Made by a program: the position numbers and the translations under genes | The notes under the pieces: model-generated | The model's database searches: none | Seen by the model: only the letters and a program-made list of their open reading frames with translations | What the model was told of the DNA's origin: nothing | Part shown: positions 49,901-62,700 of the stretch, piece by piece | How positions within the stretch are numbered: the stretch's first letter is position 1 | How the letters are laid out: the number at the start of each line of letters is the position of its first letter | From: Apostichopus japonicus | Lineage: Eukaryota > Echinodermata > Holothuroidea > Aspidochirotida > Stichopodidae | DNA length: 64,000 nucleotides | Direction: 5' to 3' | Assembly (NCBI RefSeq): GCF_037975245.1 | Contig: NC_092579.1 | Location: forward strand, 30,033,666 to 30,097,665

Positions 49901-52240
49901 TAGTTGAGGTTAGTTTCAAGGTGTTTCCACAACGCCAGCTAGTTGAGACTAGTTTCAAGGTGTTTCGACAACAAAACATGGTATTGCTTTTTGAGGGTTC
50001 CACTGAGATTAGTGTCAAGGTGTTTCGACAACACAGCTAGTTTCAAGAGACTAGTTTCAAGGTGTTTCGACAACACATATAGTTAAGGCTAGTGTCAAGG
50101 TTTTTCGACTACTGTACAAGACTTGGAATTGCATTTTGAGGGTTTCACTGAGATAAGTGTCAAGGTGTTTCGACAATGCAGCTAGTTGAGACTAGTTTCA
50201 AGGTGTTTTGTCAACAAAACTTGGTATTGCATTCTGAGCTAGGGTTCCACTGAGATAAGTATCAAGGTGTTTCGACAACACAGCTAGCTGAGGCTAGTGT
50301 CAAGATGTTTTGACAACAAGACTTGGTATTGCATTCTGAGGGTTTCACTGAGATTTATAGGTGTTTCGACAACGCAGCTAGTTGAGGCTAGTTTCAAGGT
50401 GTTTCGACAACAAAACATGGTATTGCTTTCTGAGGGTTCCACTGTGATTAGTGTCAAGGTGTTTCGACAACACAGCTAGTTGAGGCTAGTGTCAAGGTGT
50501 TTTGACAACAATACTTGGTAATGCATTCTGAGGGTTTCACTGAGATTTATAGGTGTTTCGACAACGCAGCTAGTTGAGGCTAGTTTCAAGGTGTTTCGAC
50601 AACAAAACATGGTATTGCTTTCTGAGGGTTCCACTGAGATTAGTGTCAAGGTGTTTCGACAACACAGCTAGTTGAGGCTAGTGTCAAGGTGTTTCGACAA
50701 CGCCAGCTAGTTGAGACTTATTTCAATGTGTTTCGACAACAAAACTTGGTATTGCTTTCTGAGGGTTCAACTGAGATTAGTGTCAAGGTGTTTCAACAAC
50801 ACAGCTAGTTGAGGCTAGTGTCAAGGTGTTTCGACAACGCCAGCTAGTTGAGACTTATTTCAAGGTGTTTCGACAACAAAACATGGTATTGCTTTCTGAG
50901 GGTTCCTTGAGATTAGTGTCAAGGTGTTTCGACAACACAGCTAGTTGAGGCTAGTGTCAAGGTGTTTCGACAACGCCAGCTAGTTGAGACTTATTTCAAG
51001 GTGTTTCGACAACAAAACATGGTATTGCTTTCTGAGGGTTCCCTGAGATTAGTGTCAAGGTGTTTCGACAACACAGCTAGTTGAGGCTAGTGTCAAGGTG
51101 TTTCGACAACGCCAGCTAGTTGAGACTTATTTCAAGGTGTTTCGACAACAAAACATGGTATTGCTTTCTGAGGGTTCCCTGAGATTAGTGTCAAGGTGTT
51201 TCGACAACACAGCTATATAGTTAAGGCTAGTGTCAAGGTGTTTCCACTACAAGACTAATTGGTATTGCCTTTTGAGGGTTTCACTGAGATAATTGTCCTT
51301 GGTGCTTCGACAACACAGCTAGTTGAGGCTAGTTTCAAGGTGTTTCGACAACACCAGCTAGTTGAGACTAGTTTCAAGGTGTTTAGACAACAAAACTTGG
51401 TATTGCATTCTGAGGGTTCCACTGAGATAATATCAAGGTGTTTCCACTACAAGACTAATTGGTATTGCCTTTTGAGGGTTTCACTGAGATAATTGTCCTT
51501 GGTGCTTCGACAACACAGCTAGTTGAGGCTAGTGTCAAGGTGTCTGACAACAAAACTTGGTATTGCATTCTGAGGGTTTCACTGAGATTAGTGTCAAGGT
51601 GTTTCGACAATGCAGCTAGTTGAGGCTAGTTTCAAGGTGTTTCGACAACACCAGCTTGTTGAGACTAGTTTCAAGGTGTTTCGACAACAAAACTTGGTAT
51701 TGCATTCTGAGGGTTCCACTGAGATATGTGTCAAGGTGTTTCGACAACACAGCTAGTTGAGGCTAGTGTCAAGGTGTTTCGATTACAAGACTTGGTATTG
51801 CATTCTGAGGGTTTCACTGAGATTAGTGTCGAGGTGTTTTGACAACGCAGCTAGTAGCCTAGTTGAGACTAGTTTCAAGGTGTTTCCAAAACAAAACTTG
51901 GTATTGCTTTCTGAGGGTTCCACTGTGATTAGTGTCAAGGTGTTTCGACAACACAGCTAGTTGAGGCTAGTGTCAAGGTGTTTTGACAACAAAACTTGGT
52001 ATTGCATTCTGAGGGTTTCACTGAGATTAGTGTCAAGGTGTTTCGACAACACAGCTAGTTGAGGCTAGTTTCAAGGTGTTTCGACAACAAAACTTGGTAT
52101 TGCATTCTGAGAGTTTTACTGAGATTAGTGTCAAGGTGTTTCGACAACGCAGCTATACAGTAGTTGAGGCTAGTTTCAAGGTGTTTCGACAACAAAACTT
52201 GGTATTGCATTCTGAGGGTTTCACTAACTGTACCAGGACA
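46928..52240. repeat. 5.3-kb minisatellite with higher-order structure
   Basis: The 18-bp core TCAAGGTGTTTCGACAAC recurs throughout in two alternating monomers. One is ~38 bp (ACAGCTAGTTGAGGCTAGTG follows the core). The other is ~60 bp (AAAACTTGGTATTGCATTCT, then GAGGGTTTCACTGAGATTAG). A ~1-kb higher-order unit marked by TTTCAAGAGACTA(C/G)TTTC and TTTTTCGACTACTGTACAAG occurs at 48012, 48961 and 50041. Non-satellite flanks at 46.9-47.05 kb and 52.24-52.34 kb resemble each other (TTCAAACACTTGG, CTGAGTGTTTCGTGTACCA). Open frames on both strands come from the repeat and are not genes. Confidence 0.9.
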
Positions 52241-52567
52241 AAGTGATTCAAACACTTGGAATGCCATGCAGGGTGTTTCAATTACGACATCACAGACACA
52301 GTGATTCAAACACCTGTTACAGCAAACTGAGTGTTTCGTGTACCAACTTTACCTAGGGCCTAGATCTGAGGGTTTCGCTTACCTTAGTGATGCAAACAGT
52401 TAGTATCGCAAACTCAGTGTTTCGTTTTCCATCATTTCTTGACTTGATTTTATGCATTTCGATTTAACAATGCTCTAAAAGTAACTAGCATCTTCATCTC
52501 TATCCCCAACACATCCCAAAACTCCATAATACGATCAGCGAATCCGAAACGGAAGTGACGTTAGAGG

Positions 52568-52600
52568 TCAACTAGCTGTGTTGTCGAAACACCTTGGAAC
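52568..52600. repeat. isolated inverted satellite monomer
   Basis: CTAGCTGTGTTGTCGAAACACCTTGG-like sequence (33 bp) is the reverse complement of the satellite core and its CACAGCTAG extension. It stands alone about 330 bp beyond the array and is preceded by GTGACGTTAGAGGTCAA. Confidence 0.8.
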
Positions 52601-54088
52601 CAACCTCAGCCGTAGAATTATCATGGTGGTATTGGACGCTCACTGTAACTCTATTGATTGAATTCATGTATAGCGTCCTCATTCCATGCTACACACTTGC
52701 ATAAAAGTTTGTGCTCACGAGATACCTCAAAGTATACAAACTAGTGGACCTACAAGATAGTTGTTTGATCAGAAAGCCGTTCTTTCTTCCGTATTTCCAT
52801 GGTGTTCATATTTTTATAATATATGCTACCTACCCTATATAGAACCTCTGATAATGTTACTATATACAGTCTTCTCTACAGGAATTAATGAGGATTCGAT
52901 CAACGGTATGGGGAGGAGAACTCGAGGAAGGGCCGCGGGAGGGGATTCTTGTATCGTTGCATGGCTAAATATAATATAAGTTAATCAGAAATAGTGGCCA
53001 ATTTAACTTTCTTAGAATCTGCCTAGGGGGTGGGTGAGGGGTGCGGGGAAGAGCATTTAATGTCTAAAATATATGAATCAATACACAATGCAGTCAATTG
53101 TTTAACTATACCGATAACTGTATGCAACGTTTGTGACAATATTGATATAGGTCTACACGTCCAACCTGATAACATAAATATATAGTTTCACTAAGTTCAA
53201 GAAGAAACCTCGATGGTCTGAGTAAGGGGGTCGGGCGGGTGGGTAGGGTTTGAGAAATGGGATGCCCAGAGTAGACAAAAATCCATACCGTGGATGTAAA
53301 TTAGCAGCCCTCCACCCTCCCCCTCCCCACCCCACCGATTCTCTAATCTCTGATGATACCAACTAGCACCAACAACAATCGACCCTTCGGGGGACAATCC
53401 ACTGTTTTCAACAGGAGTGTCTAAATGTTCTCGGTAAGCTCATTTTAAACTGACCATAAAGATTTTCATAACATTCGAAAATAGTCATACACTAGACAGA
53501 CTATAGCCTATATAATAATCCTTAATCCGAACGGAAACGAACGTAAGTGCTAATTGTATACGGAAGTGGTTTGTTTTCTTATATCATGTCGGCGTTGGTT
53601 TTCATCCATTTTCGGGTGATAAGTTAAAAAAGTTAATACCGAATGAAAAGCTTTCATTGTCTGATACTTCCGTTTCCTTTGCCAAAGGGCACAGGGTTAT
53701 AAACATAGATAATTCGGAAACTGATCCATATATATATATATATATATTCGGGTCAGGTGACAGGAGCATGATATCCGGGCAGGCGGGGTTCAATGACAGT
53801 GCGAAAGTTAAAATTCATGCTTTACATAGTAAATTTTTTATGATGAGCGTGATCACATACTAGAACATTAAAGGGAAGAATTGTTATTTAAAAAGAAAGA
53901 AAGAAAGAAAGAAAGAAAAGTAAATCTATATAATACGCTATAATCCACAAATAATTGTCACCAGAAATGATGAACATATCATTATATATGCATAGATTTC
54001 AAAGATTCACAACAGACTGAAACACAGACTAAATGTTTAATATTGTAATAAATTATGAGATGCAAAGTGGTGAAAAAACACCTAAATC

Positions 54089-54142
<54 letters not shown>

Positions 54143-54622
54143 CCCTTATGTATATATATGTATATAATATATATATATATATATATTATATACATATATA
54201 TATATATATGTATATAATATATGTATGTACTCCAAAAAATAAAATATTCATAGTTAAAAAGCAATAAAATAAATACTACTTATTCTTGACCAATAAGTAG
54301 TACTGTTGTAGAACTTACACTGGAATTTTTGGTCGCTCTGGGAAGTTCGTCAGCAAAACCTGGCAGTCGAACGAAAAGTACAAAATGCAACACAGTGAAA
54401 GTATGACGCTGGAGAAGTGTGAGTGGAATTGTCGGAAATAATACCAAACACCCTGACGATACAGGAAGCGGATTAAGGATCTAAGCATAGGAAAAACGTA
54501 TTACACATGTTTGTAGAACTGGTAACTGAACGTAAACTGAAAGTAAACAACTCGATACCTGTTCCACAAACTAATTTCATCAGTGCCACACACATTTATC
54601 AAGCGTGATACCTTTATCGTTA
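52601..54622. other. gene-free stretch with simple repeats
   Basis: Contains an (AAAG)n run at 53891-53920, TA-dinucleotide runs at 53728-53746 and 54091-54226, and no recognised gene. Short open frames reading Tyr-Ile repeats are TA microsatellite translated. Confidence 0.6.
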
Positions 54623-54872
54623 CAGGTTTATCTACCGATAAACCAGGTTTATCGGTTTAAATTCCTGGTTTTTCGACGTAAATCCTGGATTATCGACCGA
54701 TAATCCAGGTGTTTCGTCGATAATCCAAAAATTGTCATTGATAATCCTATAGTTTATCGGCGGTATATTCCAGGTGTTTCAAGCAGGTTAATCATCTGAA
54801 AACCTGGATTTTCGGTCGATATGCCAGGTTTATCGGTCGAAAATCCTGTTTTTTCGACCGATAAACCTGGAA
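54623..54872. repeat. palindromic minisatellite (TCGACCGATAAACCTGG type)
   Basis: About ten short units mixing CCTGGTTTATCGGTCGA, GATAATCCAGGTGTTTCG and their reverse complements. Left-to-right and right-to-left units alternate, so the strand can fold into several hairpins (for example ATTATCGACCGATAAT near 54690). Confidence 0.75.
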
Positions 54873-55480
54873 TATCTAATTATTGTGCATTTGGCTTGCC
54901 ATAGGCTGGCTATATTAGCCAGGGTGTCCGCATGGGGGACCGTCGCAACTTCACAGCACTGGCAAATGCCTCGATAGCCTAATACAGGTCTATTACACTA
55001 CTACTATATAGTCTTGAAGAAAACTAGGCTTATATAAGCCTTATTGTCCACCAGGTTTTTTACATATGAAAAGTTCAATCTCGATTGGCCTTAGCAAATC
55101 CCATGTTAATACGTAGCAATTCATGCATTGACATTCGTAAACAAAAAAATAAATAAAATCGTAACCCAAATGCTTGCCATATTGCCACTGAATTAAGAGA
55201 CCTGTTTGGTTTGCATTATTTGGTGAAGGGTTTCAGAGAATAACCAGGTATAAATGACGTCATGGTTGTTGATAGTAGATCTATATAGAGAGGTGTAGAG
55301 TACGTATAATAGGTATATTCGATAAAGGACATATTTCAAACCGTGTGCGTAATGACAATTCATATCGTGTTATTGTTATCTAATTTTGTGACGCAATTAA
55401 AAGTGGGCGGAGCTTGGAACGTCACTCCATGACGGTACTCTAATTTTGTTTATACGATGGTGTGCAAAATAAAGAAAATA
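54873..55480. other. no feature recognised
   Basis: Unremarkable intergenic sequence. Confidence 0.35.
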
Positions 55481-56121
55481 AGTATAGTCTATAAAAATGA
55501 AACCTAATAAGAGCTAAGAAAGAAAATAAAGAAAATAAACATATTCTATAAAAGTGAACTCAAATACGAGCTAAGGAAGAAACAAAAGGAACGAACAAGA
55601 CAACTGGTGGTTTTGCTCGTCTATCCGTTTTGTTTACTTTTGTTGTTCTTGTTTTGTTGAATCCTGTTGTTGTATTTCTGATCTTGATTTCTGTTTTTGT
55701 TCGTTTGTGTGATTTGTTTATTGCTATTGTTCATATCATTTTTTTCATCCTTTTATTGTTGTTTTACTTAACATAAACAGAAAATAAAATACGAGGGCGA
55801 ATGTATGAATGAGTTACGAAATACTACAACAAAGTAGACATTTATGAAGTAAGAAACCCAAACAATCGTTCTTTTCTTTCTAAGCTCCAATTACATTTGT
55901 AGAATGTTTTCGTTCGTTTGAGTGATTTGTTTATTGCTATTGTTCATGTCATTTTTTTCATACTTTTATTGTTGTTTTACTTAACATAAACAGAAAATAA
56001 AATATGAGAGAGAATGAATAAATGAGTTAAGAAATACTACAACAAAGTAGAAAACACATGAAGTAAAGATACCCAAACAATCGTTCTTTTTTTTCTAAGC
56101 TTCAATTACATTTGTAGAATG
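55481..56121. repeat. local direct duplications (64 bp and ~210 bp)
   Basis: A ~64-bp unit (AATAAAGAAAATAA.TATA.TCTATAAAA) is doubled at about 55460-55580. A ~210-bp unit (TTTATTGCTATTGTTCAT...CTTAACATAAACAGAAAATA...ACCCAAACAATCGTTCTTTT) occurs at about 55718-55920 and 55928-56121 with few differences. Confidence 0.78.
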
Positions 56122-56399
56122 TAGTATTGGGCTACAACGTGTTACCATCCCCCCCCCCACCCCACCCCGGGCCCCAGCCTGGCTACGGCTAATTATATCT
56201 CAGAGCAGAATTTCTCTTTCATCTAGCAAGAAAATAACAGAAAACAGAGAAACAGAAGCAAGCGCTCGCTGAGAGGGAGGCCACACCCAGCCACTTTAAT
56301 CGTGGACCAATCAGGTGTCCTCTTTTCAACTTTCTACCTATAGCGAACCTTTGGACGGATGTAATTAGTGTATAACCTCCTATGTAAAATATACAAGAA

Positions 56400-56735
56400 A
56401 GGCAAATAGACTTGTATTGTACGTACAGGCTTTACGAAGCACACGATAACGACAGTGTGTATCCTGAATAGGTAATTTGTTCACTCAGAAAGTTTCCGTT
56501 TTGAGTTGTACTGCTTTCTGTGCGCAAGTTCCCAGTTAGACGGTGCCTTATTGGAAAGTGAATATAACCTTCATATTCGATATGAAAAGTTCACTCAGTT
56601 TTCACAGCAAGTAATCCCAACGTGTCTTGTCAGAGGTGCTTTCCTGACGTGAAGGATAAAAAACTCTTAGGAGACTTGAAGAACCAAATTAAATGTAAAG
56701 TTGCTTCAGGGGGAAGTCCCGTGCACAAGCGTGTG
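56400..56735 (+). other. candidate 5' non-coding exon of the CARD-domain gene
   Basis: Ends at a strong donor, GCGTGTG|GTAAGTT. A frame reading RCFPDVKDKKLLGDLKNQIK, then CKVASGGSPVHKRV is open to the donor. Joined to the acceptor at 59552 it would stop immediately (GAG TAA), so non-coding fits better. The 5' limit is not visible. The link to the exon at 59553 is inferred from strand, order and matching strong splice sites. Confidence 0.4.
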
Positions 56736-59552
56736 GTAAGTTGTCAAGCTAGCTATGTATGTACATGACATAGACCGACCTAGGTTACTGTCAGTGCTCT
56801 ACAACAGGTATTAGTGTGTTAGGCCAGGGCTGCTCAACTTGCTGCAAGCAATTACTGGGATTGCCCACATAGCCTAGTTATGTTTTTTTTCAGTACTTGG
56901 GTTTGTAAAAGTAAGCTGTCAAAAATCCGTGAGTGCTAGGTTGCTAGGAGAAGAGCTAAAATGTTTATCCATATTCGGTAACATAATTTCTGATTAATTA
57001 GTTGCTGGATTATTAATTATCCAGTCTGTCAATCACTCAGTCTCAGATTACCTCAAACATTTAGGCCTAGGGTCTAGGCTAGGCCTAACCATGACAGATT
57101 CTTAGCACTTGGTAGGCATTATCCAAAACAATAATAAAAGAGCTGATTATAAAACGCATCACCAAACATATACACCTGTACAGGATATATAGTTACTCTT
57201 AGTCTTACTTAAGTCTATAACCTTATTAGGTCAACTAGGCATACCTAATTATCAACTGCTAAACTTAATTCTATATTGCCATTAACTTTTTATAGTTTTT
57301 GATCAATGTGTATATAGGCCTAGTTAGCCTTTATATACTGATTTAGTTATAGAGGTAGGCCTAGTAAAGTATTGTTTAATATCTGGGTAAATCCTGAACA
57401 GGTGAGTGTATTTAGTTCCACAGTAATGTTCAATGGTTCTCTAAAATCTATACAGATATCTAAATGAGCATACATAGTATCTATTCTTCAGCCTTAAAAT
57501 TAACCTGCCCTTGCATTAATTGTATTCTATTAAGTATCGGATGAGCTTCAAGTCTATTCAGATAGCATAGCTAAGCGAATGAATAATTTCCCGCAAGTAC
57601 ACATAGGCTATATAAATTATTGCCCAGCAACAATTTCTGCCATAACAGGGATATAGCCATCTGGCAATTTGAGGGGAGGGGTTGGGAGCACTGATGACCT
57701 ATGCAACTTAGTTAGATAACAAGTTGATCTAACTTGAATATAGTTTAGTCATGAGTATGAATACATGCTTCTGACAAACTGAAAAATGCCCCTGAGTACG
57801 TATAAGTGCAATTGATTAATTGAGACGGTGAATGGATACAGGCATAGATGCTATAAATTTTGAGTATGAACAGGGACTCCTTACATATATACAAGTTTGA
57901 TGTGCACATGTTAATTGCTACATACCATCACTATATTACATAAAATGACAGAAAACTCCTTAGAGGATTTACAGTAGCCAACATCACCCATAATAATTCT
58001 GTTTGTGAAGGGTTTATCATTTGAAAATGTGCCCTTTAATACCACTGCAATAACAGTGCACACCTGCCTAATAGGCTCTCGCGATAGATCTCGGGAAATT
58101 TGAGCTGTGCAAGTGAGATTTCCACCCTCGCTTTCTTTGCAAGGCTTGTCGAATTGATTACGTAGCAAACAGGCTAATGTTCCAGACTAATAACCTTGAA
58201 AGGTGAAGAAGTGGGCAGTGGCAAAAAATGAACGGCAGTCTTACTATTAAAGGGCGGATTTCAAATGTTGACACTCGTTGTTTTCTTAGGAAGAGGGTGA
58301 AACTACTGTATGCTGGCATGTATTAAACCAGTTGTGAAGGCATCAAAACAGGTTGAAACAGGTTTGGTCCCACTGTACGTGTAAAGTATTTTTTCTTGTG
58401 CCAGCTGGCATTTCTGCAAGTCCATATTGACTGTACTAGTGTGCAAGTACCACAATGACATACATGATACATAGACCGTGCAAGTTAAATGTAGCATAAG
58501 TTGTGTATTCCAAAAGAAAACAAACACATTCAAATAGAAACGGATCAAAGTTTGGGGATTTGCAAGAGCAATATTTGAAATGGTTGATAATGTTGTTGCC
58601 TTAACTTTAGGTTTAGCAGAGCTTGGTGTAACAAACATGTTAAATGCCACAATGGGAAAATTAACTGTTCATTTTTGGCTGCTTGACTGTACAATAGAAT
58701 CGTCTAACACACAGGGTACCATGCACTATTCTCTTTCTTTCTTTCTTTCTTTTTTAGGCTTTTTATTTACACTTTTACAGTTCACTGGTTATGACAGGAA
58801 TTGCCTACTCCAAAAGATATGATTTGTAAATTTTAATACTAGTTAGCAATTGTTGAAAGGGTGTTTCAGAGAAAATGTTATATTACCACTTTGAATATTT
58901 GATGGGCATGCAATAGTAGAATTATATTCTGTATGTGTACTAGTGCTCACAAAGGTTTGCACAGGTGTTTATGGAGGCATGCAAGTTGCCACATATAATG
59001 TATACTGTCTATGCTGTGCTATGGCATGAAACACATAAAAGTGCTTTCATGCACTTTCCAATTGAAGAAACTTTGGAGAAAAATAAATCAAACAATCGAG
59101 AGAAGGGAGGGCAATAAGAGAAAAAACGGGGTAGGTGGGAGTGGTGTGGGGTTCTGGGAATCAGCACACAATATATAATTTAGCCAGAGATACATTTCTC
59201 TTTTCATGCTGAACAGAATTTTTACAAATATGCAATGATATACCTTTGGATGTTATGTGGAAGATTCTCTGCAGAATTTGGAAGAGACTTATGGAAAAGT
59301 GAAGGTGGCTTTTTCTGCTTGAAATTCTCACCAGAGATGCTACTACCAAGTCTATCATTATGAATGTGTTTTAGCAATCCCACTCAAATGTATTTTGTTA
59401 ATGGGACAGCTCCTCACATTGACCCATCCCTTAGATCACATAATTTACACTGTAATTACATGGTAACATTTTTCTATTCTTGAAATCAAATAAAAGATGT
59501 TTGATTTTGTCATTGCAAATCGTTTTTCCTGTCTTTCTGTATCTTCCGTTAG
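56736..59552 (+). other. putative first intron, no gene recognised
   Basis: Begins GTAAGTTG and ends with a long pyrimidine tract (TTTTTCCTGTCTTTCTGTAT then CTTCCGTTAG). Contains a minus-strand 85-codon frame (57911-58168) and a plus-strand 80-codon frame (58580-58822) without recognisable families; a CTTT run lies at 58732-58754. Confidence 0.45.
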
Positions 59553-59776
59553 GAGTAAGTTATTTAGCGATTTAAAACAGTACTAAGTTAACAGACGGGG
59601 AAAGATGTCTTTCAACGATGAGTGCCTGGAGAAGCTGGACGAATTTAGGACCAGGTTGGTGGCCTTGGATCCCCGGCCGTTCGTCGACGAATTGCGTAGC
59701 CTGACAGTATTGAACAAAGACGATGCAGAACAAATCTTAAACGAACACAGAAACCCGACAACAACCCAAAAGATGG
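59553..59776 (+). CDS. first coding exon of a probable CARD-domain protein (partial)
   Basis: Acceptor CTTCCGTTAG at 59543-59552; ATG at 59605 in a good context (AAAGATGT, purine at -3) with stops upstream; donor GATGG|GTAAGT at 59777. The 57 codons read MSFNDECLEKLDEFRTRLVA, LDPRPFVDELRSLTVLNKDD, then AEQILNEHRNPTTTQKM. The pattern L..(R)..LV..LD...(F)VDEL.....L..DD...IL resembles helices 1-4 of CARD death-fold domains, which join adaptors, caspases and innate sensors by like-with-like contacts. The full domain needs about 30 more residues in the next exon, which I could not place. Which CARD protein it is (caspase, adaptor, RIG-I-like, NLR) cannot be told. Other death-fold domains are possible. 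Confidence 0.6.
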
Positions 59777-62700
59777 GTAAGTTTATCAGTTGTAGATAGG
59801 CTGATAAGATACTGATAAATTTGTCAAATGGTGATAGGGGGGTTGGGTGGGGGGGAGTGGGGGGGTGGGGGGTTGTTCGGAATGTTTGGAATAATATTAG
59901 CCTTCCTATTCCATGTTACTGACAGAATACAGTTTTATACTTGGGAATTTCCAATTTAAAGCTGTCAGTTAACAGAGTTTGCTTATATGGTAGGATCCAA
60001 TTTTGGTCTTTTAAAAAAAAAAAAAAATTGATATCGGTATGTATATATATAGCCATCTTTCTATTAAATGTAAAAAGATTTATGTGGAGAACTCCTGGGA
60101 AGAAGAAAATAAATACTGTAAATAATAGGGAAAGAGAATAGAGAGAAAAGAAAATGAGGCTCGAACTTAAATAGGAATAAAAAGGAAACATTGTTTCTTT
60201 TAGCTTCGCTTCTACTTGTAATCTATTGTGTGGTATCCGTGACGTATCATTCCTTGTTTCGCTTCTTATCGTCATCGTGCTCTATTATCAACTGAGTAAA
60301 TGTGCCCAAGTAGCATGGAATCATTGATCACAAAGTATTAACGTTGAACGTGGAAAGCTGCTTTAAAGGCTTACAGTTTTGAGACTGGGGTGAGGCATGT
60401 AACCAAAGGTCACATCATATTAGTAGGAGGGGGATGGACACATCCACGGTGTCTTGACCGGGTGCTGTAAACACCTGAATCTGTCACGCAAAATTAAATC
60501 CCCAAATGATTATTACTTTGATATATATGCATAGTCTTTAAGTCTATACATACCATTAGTGCAAGCCAAGTACAGTTTCAAACATTTGAGATTAATACCA
60601 GGGTTATGTGCACCTGTTATCCTTGAATAAAACCCTCTTTCTTGGCAACCGGTACCTATTATCTTTAGTGCATTACGTCTTGTATAAGTACTGTGAGTGT
60701 CAACACAAGGGCCTCGTAAATGTGCCATATATATATTGATATCACATAAAATCGTCACAATGGTCCGCTATGTATCTGCTACTGTATCACTTGAGTGCTA
60801 CCGTCTATTTCTCACACTTTGATCTGAAGATGGATTCCATATAGATCTACTTCCTCTTTCTCTATACAATGAAATCGCAACAGTCCAAGACAGACCAAAA
60901 ATTTGTTTTGGACTCGGTTATTACAGTCTGGTCACTCCTTTTTTGGGGGTGCAGTAGGATACACTTGTACATACAGTACACACATAATTTACTACGTGCC
61001 TCTTGGTGCTTGAGGTCAAACAAGGGGTCAAAATTTATCCCGCCCAAAAGCATCGCCCTTAGAAAAGCCAAACCCAGGGATCAAAGCTGTGTCCAGGTGT
61101 TGATGTCAGTCAGTGAAGTGAACATTTAATGTTTAAGAGATATTATTTGTCAAAGCATATTTTTCTGAAGAATGGGCTTGAGCCTGTCTGTTGCTCATTT
61201 GATGTACGTTAGGAGTTTATTAAGATGTGGTACAGTAGATGGATTCTGCAAATCACAACATTTGAAATTTATACTATCCTTTTTGGATTCTCATAACATG
61301 TATGCAGATATTTTGAGTCTTTTCAAAGTGAAGCTTATTCCAAAGTGTTTCTCCTCAAAAGAATTTACTGTGGAAGTTACTCACAAGCTTCCATACTCTG
61401 AAAGAGGACAGTCTTGCGACAATGCAGCAGCAAATTTGGTCATGATCTGTCACAAAAAGAGAACATGGAATGATTTTTTTCTTTTGGTTCACAGTGTTTG
61501 AAACAAGCTAGTTTTTACAAGTCGATTAAATTTAAAAAAAAAGTCCATTAAGCTACAACATCGCTGAGGTGCTAGTTTTCCAATTTCAATTGGGTGTGAC
61601 ATAGGTTACTGTACTAAGCAATGTAAGAAGTTTTTTATTAAAACTAATTACGTTGAATATACAATGAAATAAATCTTTTTGTATGTTCTATAAGTTTCTG
61701 CTGTATAGTTATTTACTTTTGTGTGCTCACTTTAATTAGCTTCACATAGTACTTGTTGATTGTCAAACATCTTCAAACATACAATGTGTTGTACAGTAAA
61801 GTGAGTTAAAAATTTAATGAATTCGTTTGCTGAAAGTTCCTTTGTTTTCTGTATCTTCCATTTGTTATCAACATAATTGTGGCATACAATTGATATATAA
61901 TGTTACTCTAGCTTTGGTTATAGAGAGTGAAAGTGATAATTTGCCTGGTAACTTCTGAAATGCTCTTAAATTAGCCATTAATAGACATGTGAAATTGTTC
62001 ATGTGAAAAAATTCACACAGATCTGTAAGCTTTGTACCAGGCGCAGTGAATCGATTATTGAAAGTAGCTTCCAGCTACTGATCTTACATACCCTGAAGTT
62101 AGTTTTTGACATAATTAATGTGGCCCAATACGTGTCACATCAATGAGGAATTTTTCTTCTAACCACTATTAAACTTTGTATTTCAAAGATAGCTCGACAT
62201 ATTTGGATTTTGGATGATCAATTAATGCTAGCTGCTTTGTTCTTCTTCAAAGGTTAAAGTAACATTTGTATTGTCGGGAAAAACAAACAAAATGTTAGTT
62301 TTACCATGGAGGCTCGGGGCAAATTGGTTAAAATGAATGAAGTTAACATATACAGTTATATCATTTAGCAGTGCACGAAGGAAACCAAAGTTTGGAGTTA
62401 TTTCAATTTTATTTCTCATATGTTTGTACAAGATTAATACAAAACTAACATAGCAGTAGGAATGTTAACATATGAAGGACACTAGAAAAACAGCAAGGCT
62501 GTTATCTCTGCTATGTGTACTGTGTGTAGCCTACGAACAGAAAGGAATGTATACAAAGTTGAAAGGTAAATTTTGAAAATAATAAGAAAGCGAGCATTAT
62601 TATAATTCCATAAAAAATTTGGACAGAGAGAAAGTGAGTTGTGAGGGTGGTGGTGGTGGGGGGGAGGGGGAGGGGTGTAGGAAACGTATTGTCCTATGTA

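Noticed and set aside
46928-52309. Series of 60-84 codon open frames with repeated SKHLDTSL or SRCFDN phrases on both strands
   Set aside because: They follow the minisatellite in every register and on both strands; no start context, no family, no splice signals.
57911-58168. 85-codon minus-strand frame with locally higher CpG
   Set aside because: No family recognised and it lies inside the putative intron of the plus-strand gene; insufficient support.
61172-61501. 109-codon plus-strand frame as an exon of the CARD gene
   Set aside because: No recognisable domain, no good acceptor, and not in a phase that can be tested against exon 59553-59776.
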